From Thalassotalea fonticola (GTDB lineage Bacteria; Pseudomonadota; Gammaproteobacteria; Enterobacterales; Alteromonadaceae), in the NCBI RefSeq assembly GCF_032911225.1, contig NZ_CP136600.1, positions 3,844,001 to 3,908,000 on the forward strand: DNA of 64,000 nucleotides, written 5' to 3'. The notes beneath the pieces are model-generated. The model worked only from the letters and a program-made list of their open reading frames with translations, was not told the origin of the DNA and made no database searches. The number at the start of each line of letters is the position of its first letter. Positions within the stretch are counted from its first letter, which is position 1. Position numbers and translations under genes: made by a program. Of this stretch, positions 58,964 through 64,000 are shown piece by piece.

Positions 58964-59092
58964 ATGAACAATTTATCATTTTTATTATCAGATCCTATTG
59001 TATTATTTTCTGCAGGTGGCTTAGTAACTGTTTTGGCTATTTGTACATTTTATGTAGTTTTCTTTTTAAAGAAAATTAACAACAACGAATAG
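58964..59092 (+). CDS. DUF3149-like membrane microprotein (42 aa)
   Basis: A 42-residue frame beginning MNNLSFLLSDPIVLFSAGGL, with a single transmembrane helix and FFLKKINNNE at the end. AGGAGAG lies seven bases before the ATG. The order (LLSDPxxLxS near the N-terminus, one helix, FFxKKI end) matches the small DUF3149 proteins; the assignment is from memory. It has its own FNR-like promoter and a hairpin follows at 59108-59127, so it is a complete small transcription unit. Confidence 0.78.
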   Translation: MNNLSFLLSDPIVLFSAGGLVTVLAICTFYVVFFLKKINNNE

Positions 59093-59107
59093 GAATTTAT
59101 TGAAAAT

Positions 59108-59127
59108 ACCAGTTTAAATAAACTGGT
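59108..59127 (+). terminator. Hairpin after the DUF3149-like gene
   Basis: ACCAGTTTA-AA-TAAACTGGT, a 9-bp stem, 16 bp after the stop. No T-run follows, so termination is possible but not certain. Confidence 0.45.
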
Positions 59128-59337
59128 GATGGAAACCCTCTTCACACCCTTTTGCAATGCTAATATTCTCTCTGTGTAATTGATAGCATTGCTTTTTTTT
59201 GTCCTTTTTTCGTTAAACCGTCCATAAACTTGCATTTGTAGCTCACAAGGTTAAGCTGTTGATATAACAAGTTGAACAGTCAACTTAGTCTCAACTAACA
59301 AAAATAATAATGCCATTGTTACGGCTGGGAATTTTCC

Positions 59338-61293
59338 ATGGATAAAGTCAAAACCTTAATAGTTTTCATTGCTATGTTTTTATTTAGTAGCATGGCTAAT
59401 GCTGCCTTGGTAAGTCAAACCATTAATAGCGAAAAGTCGTTTAGTTTAAAAGACAAGAAGATGGAAGCAGTAAGCGGCGAATTTATCTTTCTTATTGATC
59501 CTAAAAATCCTAGTAATAAACAGATTGTTGATATTGATAAGGCGCCGACCAATAGCGACGGCTTAGTCGAAGCTAAAGCGAACTTCTTTATAATTCAAAA
59601 CAAAGACCCCAAGCAACGCAGAGGTGCTTTAGTTGAGGTGAGCAACAGAGGCTCAAAAGCATCACTTCGTTACTTTAATCATGCACGAAACTCCGATTCT
59701 CCAAATAAAGCATCTCTTTTAGGGGATGGTCTTATTCAAGATCTTGGATTGTCATTGGTTTGGGTTGGTTGGCAAGGTGATTTAACCGTTAACGCTAACA
59801 ATATGCATGCCTCACTACCCAGAATTCATGGACTTGATGGCTGGGTGCGCAGTGACTGGACTGTGGATACGGCCAAGTCTTTGTTAACCCTTGCGCACAA
59901 AAAAGGGGTAGAAACAATTTATCCAGTGGATTTTGCCAAACAGCAAGATGCTTGGCTTACCAAACGTATGGGACGCGATAATTTGCGTGCTGTCGTGCCC
60001 CACTCTATGTGGCAATTTAGTTCTGACGGTAAACACATTGCCGGAGATTTTTCTCCTGGTATTTATGAGTTGGTTTACCCTAGTCGTGCGCCTATGGTTA
60101 CAGGCATAGGTTTAGCCATTTTACGAGATACTTCTGCCTACATTAAACAAGTTGATAGTGCTTTTTCAGTGCCGAAAACCATAGCGTTTGGCGTGTCTCA
60201 AACCGGGCGTTTTTTACGTCACTTTTTGCATCAAGGTTTTAATGAAACTGAAATGGGGACTATGGCGTTTGATGGTATGTTAATTCATACTGCTGGCGCA
60301 GGGCGAGGAAGTTTTAATCATAGGTTTGCTCAACCATCACGTGATGCACATCGCATGTCGGCATTTTTATACCCGACGGATGTTTTTCCATTCACCAGTG
60401 CTCGCGTACGTTCTAATATCACCAATAAAAAGCTTGGTTTATTGAAACGCCACCATGAGGACTTTTACCCTAAAATTTTTTATACCAACACCGGTTATGA
60501 ATACTGGGGCCGAGCTGCAGGTTTAATACATACCCACAATGTATTTGATATGGCGCCATTAAAAAACGAGCGAATTTATCATTTTGCTTCGGCTCAGCAC
60601 TTTGTAGAAAATCCAAATGATTTGACCTTACTTAATGAAAAAACAGGCTTGTTCCGTGGCAATCCTTTAGACTTTAAATTACATTTACGAGCGTTGTTAT
60701 CACATTTAACTAACTGGGTAGTTAGTGATGAAGAACCACCGAAAAGCGCTTATCCACGTTTTGCTGATCAAACACTTACCACCTTCTCTCACTATCAATT
60801 GCCAGAATGGTTGAATATGGAAAAGCCATTTAAACCTCATACTGCCTACGAAGTCGATTATGGTAAAACTTGGGAGCAAGGGATAATTACCAATCAACCA
60901 CCAGTGATCTTGGCTGAAATTATGCCGCCAGTACCGAAAGTGGATAACAATGGTCATGAATTAGGCGGCATAAATCATCCGCTGATTAAGGCACCCATTG
61001 CAACTTTTTTACCTTGGGTACTTAGGTACAATAAGTTCTCAAATAACGAAATTGAAGATTTTCGTGGCGCGGTTAAAAAGTGGACTAAAAAACGCATTTA
61101 CTCGCGGTATTCGGATAAAAAATCATATTTAAACCACCTCAATAAAATGACTTTAAAAAGCTTGGCTGAAGGTTGGATTTTAGCTCGCGACGTGTCTAGA
61201 GTTAAGCAGCAAGGAAGTTGGTTATGGGACTGGAGTATGGATCAGCCTGATCCTATTTATGCTTCGGTAGGCGAAAATTCATTAGAAGAATAA
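59338..61293 (+). CDS. Alpha/beta hydrolase domain-containing secreted protein
   Basis: A 651-residue protein with a signal peptide (residues 1-22, ending ANAAL). A hydrolase motif GVSQTGRFLRHF (Ser about 285) and the surrounding DTSAYIK and FDGMLIHTAGAGRGSFNHRF fit the large secreted family called alpha/beta hydrolase domain proteins (PF20091-type, to my recollection), which are poorly characterised. No substrate can be given. A cupin gene follows 25 bp downstream and may be cotranscribed. Confidence 0.78.
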   Translation: MDKVKTLIVFIAMFLFSSMANAALVSQTINSEKSFSLKDKKMEAVSGEFIFLIDPKNPSNKQIVDIDKAPTNSDGLVEAKANFFIIQNKDPKQRRGALVEVSNRGSKASLRYFNHARNSDSPNKASLLGDGLIQDLGLSLVWVGWQGDLTVNANNMHASLPRIHGLDGWVRSDWTVDTAKSLLTLAHKKGVETIYPVDFAKQQDAWLTKRMGRDNLRAVVPHSMWQFSSDGKHIAGDFSPGIYELVYPSRAPMVTGIGLAILRDTSAYIKQVDSAFSVPKTIAFGVSQTGRFLRHFLHQGFNETEMGTMAFDGMLIHTAGAGRGSFNHRFAQPSRDAHRMSAFLYPTDVFPFTSARVRSNITNKKLGLLKRHHEDFYPKIFYTNTGYEYWGRAAGLIHTHNVFDMAPLKNERIYHFASAQHFVENPNDLTLLNEKTGLFRGNPLDFKLHLRALLSHLTNWVVSDEEPPKSAYPRFADQTLTTFSHYQLPEWLNMEKPFKPHTAYEVDYGKTWEQGIITNQPPVILAEIMPPVPKVDNNGHELGGINHPLIKAPIATFLPWVLRYNKFSNNEIEDFRGAVKKWTKKRIYSRYSDKKSYLNHLNKMTLKSLAEGWILARDVSRVKQQGSWLWDWSMDQPDPIYASVGENSLEE

Positions 61294-61318
61294 TGCTGCG
61301 CTATCCAAGTGATTTGAA

Positions 61319-61630
61319 ATGAACAATATTTTTGCCAAAATCCCTACTGATTTAAGTTTAGAAGTTTGTGACATAATCGCTCAGAACGATATTATAAAAA
61401 TTGAGCGGATAATTTCCAAAGGTCAATGCTCACCAAAAACAGGCTGGTATGAACAACAGCATCATGAGTGGGTGATAGTTTTACAAGGTGAAGCCATATT
61501 AACTTTTTCAGATGATAAAAAAGTAAAACTTAGTGTAGGCGATTACCTAAATATAGAGCCTTTACAAAAACACAAAGTGAGTTGGACAGATCCAGACACA
61601 GAAACAATTTGGCTAGCGATTCATTATTGA
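61319..61630 (+). CDS. Small cupin protein
   Basis: A 103-residue single-cupin protein: motif one is around EQQHHEWVIVLQGEAIL (two His and Glu as metal ligands) and motif two is around GDYLNIEPLQKHKVSW. Such one-domain cupins bind a metal and often act as isomerases or sensors. It is 25 bp downstream of the hydrolase gene on the same strand. Role unknown. Confidence 0.8.
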   Translation: MNNIFAKIPTDLSLEVCDIIAQNDIIKIERIISKGQCSPKTGWYEQQHHEWVIVLQGEAILTFSDDKKVKLSVGDYLNIEPLQKHKVSWTDPDTETIWLAIHY

Positions 61631-61722
61631 TAAAGCTCAATAATTCAACAAATACAACGGTAGTCGTTACGGCGCGAAAATGATGACTGCCGGAACAGGT
61701 CTGGATTACTCCAGAAAAAGCA

Positions 61723-62523
61723 TTAATAGTTACAGTTTTCGTTTTCAGCAATCACTTGACTTGCTATCTGTCCTAAAAATGATTGGGTTGCTTCATCCGC
61801 CGGCAATTCTTGTATAAATGGCAATAAATCAGCTGATTGTCCAGTGATCATTTCATAAAAAACCAAAGCGGTTAATAGTGAGCCGATACTTGTTGCATGG
61901 TTACCATCACTTGAATGCAATTCTAATTGAGGTTTTAACTGTAACGCTCTATCCCAGACAAGGCCTACGGGAGCAACACAGCTTGCTTCTTCTTCAGCAA
62001 TTGCAACATGGATATTATGAACATATTGCCCTTCTACAAGATCTCCTTTTTGAGGGTGTTCTGGGAATAGCATTGGTGTTGCAGATTGATGTTTAACTCT
62101 TTGAATCCAAAGTTTAGTCGCCGAAGTAGGATAAGTATGTTCACGGCTTTGAGAGTATTTTTGCCCTTGTAAAATAACATGGCTCCAACTGTTGCCCTGC
62201 AGTTGCTCAATTAAATCTTCACTGTGCAGAGCTACATCCAAAAAAGTGCCATGACCGACCTCAACTGTTACGACTTTTTCTGCCAAGCCCTTTTCAATTA
62301 GCGTCGAAACTAGGCTCTTTAGTGGTTGAACATGGCTATTACCTATGAATAGAACTTTATAATGATTTACTTCGGAATTATCCGTTATAGGTAAATCCTT
62401 AACATACTGTTCAGATACATTAGATTGCTTGTTCGCTTTGACATCACTCTCAACATCATTATTGTCTGAACCACAAGCAGTCAGAAGTGCGATAAACATA
62501 ACTAACAGCCAATAATCTTTCAT
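61723..62523 (-). CDS. SGNH-like lipoprotein
   Basis: A 266-residue lipoprotein. The start is the ATG at 62523 (MKDYWLLVMFIALLTACGSD), with AAGGGAG upstream and the lipobox LTAC; a longer frame begins 18 codons earlier without support. The mature part has FIGNSHVQPLKSLVSTL, like the GNSxT or GDS block of SGNH hydrolases, and DGNHATSIGSLLTALVFYE, with the terminal DxxH (Asp-Gly-Asn-His). The predicted nucleophile is Ser in GNSH. Substrate unknown; possibly a surface ester. Confidence 0.7.
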   Translation of the reverse strand: MKDYWLLVMFIALLTACGSDNNDVESDVKANKQSNVSEQYVKDLPITDNSEVNHYKVLFIGNSHVQPLKSLVSTLIEKGLAEKVVTVEVGHGTFLDVALHSEDLIEQLQGNSWSHVILQGQKYSQSREHTYPTSATKLWIQRVKHQSATPMLFPEHPQKGDLVEGQYVHNIHVAIAEEEASCVAPVGLVWDRALQLKPQLELHSSDGNHATSIGSLLTALVFYEMITGQSADLLPFIQELPADEATQSFLGQIASQVIAENENCNY

Positions 62524-62616
62524 TAATTTCTCCCTTTTCAATTGAATGTGCAGTTCTAAACAGTCGGTGATGACCAATCTTTGTGCAAATATAAATCTGA
62601 ATGTTCTATTTAAAAT

Positions 62617-63747
62617 CTATTTTTTCAATAGCATGATCCAGGTATTGGCATAATCAGGCAGGTGTTTATTTGCTTGATGGTAATCAGCCCAACCGTAATA
62701 GCTATCGACTAAAAAATCTAATTGAAAACGGTTATTATCAAAAGCGCCGCCAGTATCGGCTAAAATCCCCATTTGGCTCACTGAACGACCATTTAATGGG
62801 TAATTGACCATGATTAACTTACCTAAGCCTAAATCAGCCATATTGCCGGCAAAAGTTACCTGTGGTTTAACCGCTATTTTACTTTCTAAGGTTTGACCAT
62901 AGCCCATAACCGATGGCACTTCGGCAAAATACCAATAACGTGCTTGCTCACTTTTTCCAATGCTGTAATCGTAGCTAATGCCATTATTACGGTGAACGTT
63001 GAAGTATCTGGTTTTCCCTTCTACCTCTAAAACGCCAGTGCCTTGTAATAACACATCATGTAAGCCAGCTTCACTGATCCACACTAATGGCTTTGCCAGA
63101 TTAAACTCAGCTATTTTACCTTGAATGATATCTTGGCGAGTATATTTAAACCTTGTCAGCGAATCTTTTTTCAGTTCGGCCTGAGCCGCAGTTAGACCTT
63201 GCTCATCAAACGGTAATTGGTAAAGTGCTTGATCAAACTCAGTGGTTTTAACTGGGCTGGCTTTTAATAACTTGGTGTAGTATTTAGTGATAAATAACTG
63301 ATCATCAGGAATGCTGGTTAATAAGCGATTTTTTGCCGCATTGGTACTTTTTTTACTAATATTAACTGCAGTTGTGATATCTGGGTACCAACGATAAAAG
63401 TCAAAGTGCTGTGTTAAAAACTCAGCGTTTTGTAAGCGGCTTTGTTGTTTGGTTCGAACATCTGATAGGTAAGTGGTGCAGATGAAATTTAGAGTGCTCT
63501 GCACTCTATCTAATGATATATCGGCAGTTATTAGCTTGCCGGCATGAACCGCTAGCGGATCAGTGTTGCTACCTGTTTTATGATTATTAATGTAAGTGTT
63601 GGTGTTATTAGCCACAGCACATAAATCACTGGTTTTAAATAACTGCATGTTGCCAATATTTGGGTTTGGCTCTAACACAAAACGGGCATTGTCAGTAAAA
63701 GCATTAAAGCTGATGCTGGCTAAAAATAGGGTAGTAATAAGTTTCAT
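62617..63747 (-). CDS. Exported protein with MltA/3D-like C-terminal motif
   Basis: A 376-residue protein with a signal peptide (residues 1-18). The C-terminal stretch VSQMGILADTGGAFDNNRFQLDFLVDSYYGW resembles the 3D domain of MltA-type lytic transglycosylases and RpfB/YuiC proteins, including the ADTGGAF and later Asp positions. I do not see the rest of MltA, so an enzymatic assignment is not secured. Its location is periplasmic or outer-membrane. It is followed by the SGNH-like gene on the same strand, 93 bp away. Confidence 0.6.
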   Translation of the reverse strand: MKLITTLFLASISFNAFTDNARFVLEPNPNIGNMQLFKTSDLCAVANNTNTYINNHKTGSNTDPLAVHAGKLITADISLDRVQSTLNFICTTYLSDVRTKQQSRLQNAEFLTQHFDFYRWYPDITTAVNISKKSTNAAKNRLLTSIPDDQLFITKYYTKLLKASPVKTTEFDQALYQLPFDEQGLTAAQAELKKDSLTRFKYTRQDIIQGKIAEFNLAKPLVWISEAGLHDVLLQGTGVLEVEGKTRYFNVHRNNGISYDYSIGKSEQARYWYFAEVPSVMGYGQTLESKIAVKPQVTFAGNMADLGLGKLIMVNYPLNGRSVSQMGILADTGGAFDNNRFQLDFLVDSYYGWADYHQANKHLPDYANTWIMLLKK

Positions 63748-63805
63748 TGTGCTCTTTATACTGTGCTCTTTAAACAGCGATCTAATATTTATAAGTCTTA
63801 GTTAA

Positions 63806-64000
63806 TTAGCCTTGCGCAATAAGCTCTTGATAAACGCGATTAGCTTGTTGGTGCTCACCCATTAGCTCTAATAATTTTGCATAGCATTGTAAATCATCGC
63901 TCGCTTGCTCAATTTTTAGTAAAGAAGTAAATGCTTTATGAGCTTTGTCATATTCTTTATTAGCAACACAAAGGTGCGCAAGCGCACTTAACCATAGAAT
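63806..64000 (-). CDS. hemY: C-terminal part of a HemY-like TPR protein (cut by the window edge)
   Basis: The minus strand from 64000 to the stop at 63806-63808 encodes 64 residues, ILWLSALAHLCVANKEYDKA, then HKAFTSLLKIEQASDDLQCY and a tail EHQQANRVYQELIAQG. The layout of paired TPR helices with (W)LxALAxLxxxxxxYxKA resembles the C-terminus of HemY, an inner-membrane protein of the heme-biosynthesis region. The start is outside the window. The assignment is by resemblance only. Confidence 0.65.
   Translation of the reverse strand: MLWLSALAHLCVANKEYDKAHKAFTSLLKIEQASDDLQCYAKLLELMGEHQQANRVYQELIAQG

Overview
The window reads as AT-rich chromosome from a marine gammaproteobacterium, most likely an Alteromonadales/Colwelliaceae-type organism (Colwellia or Thalassotalea relative). 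This is inferred from gene content: a cox cluster next to lexA, PlsB, a heavy-metal RND system, a large TonB receptor and a YqjG/pirin cluster. No tRNA, rRNA, integrase, transposase or CRISPR array was found.

Layout. (1) 1-8.4 kb: an aa3/caa3-type cytochrome c oxidase locus on the minus strand (ctaC-ctaD-ctaG-ctaE, then SURF1, a Sco-like protein, ctaA, ctaB). A DUF2909-type gene and a REP-derived tandem repeat interrupt it. (2) 8.8-9.5 kb: lexA with two SOS boxes. (3) 9.5-15.3 kb: an accessory stretch of small unrelated genes (two zinc-ribbon-like proteins, a secreted protein, an unknown), a tiny ORF coupled to a peptide deformylase, an alpha/beta hydrolase and a possible decayed gene, with short dispersed repeats. 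(4) 15.3-24.4 kb: a DUF5916-like outer-membrane protein, a LysR regulator, an NAD(P)H:quinone-type flavoprotein, and a second LysR divergent from DoxX, glutathionyl-hydroquinone reductase and pirin (like the E. coli yqjF-yqjG-yhaJ-yhaK set), then an alanine/glycine-type Na+ symporter. (5) 24.6-45.2 kb: a catabolic island. (6) 45.3-51.9 kb: a MerR-controlled CzcCBA-type divalent-metal efflux operon. (7) 51.9-64 kb: CapA-like protein, hydrolases, plsB, a kelch protein, a DUF3149-type microprotein behind an FNR-like site, a cupin, an SGNH-like lipoprotein, an MltA/3D-like protein and the C-terminal end of a HemY-like TPR protein.

The most interesting part is the catabolic island. It encodes a TonB receptor, two related MFS transporters, two PLP decarboxylases of different folds, an agmatinase/ureohydrolase-family enzyme, a class III aminotransferase, an aldehyde dehydrogenase, three SDRs, an LDH2-type dehydrogenase, an SRPBCC protein, an acyl-CoA ligase, an M20 amidohydrolase and a GerE/LuxR-type regulator with no LuxI partner. 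Seven copies of one 16-bp palindrome (best form TACCCTGCATTGGGTA, arms TACC.. and ..GGTA) lie in front of its transcription units and nowhere else that I noticed. Two of them sit exactly 33 bp from a good -10 hexamer, and four more have a weaker -10-like hexamer at the same distance, as expected for an activator bound at about -42. I infer a single dedicated regulon, probably for uptake and breakdown of an amino-acid-derived amine or guanidino compound. The substrate cannot be read from the sequence.
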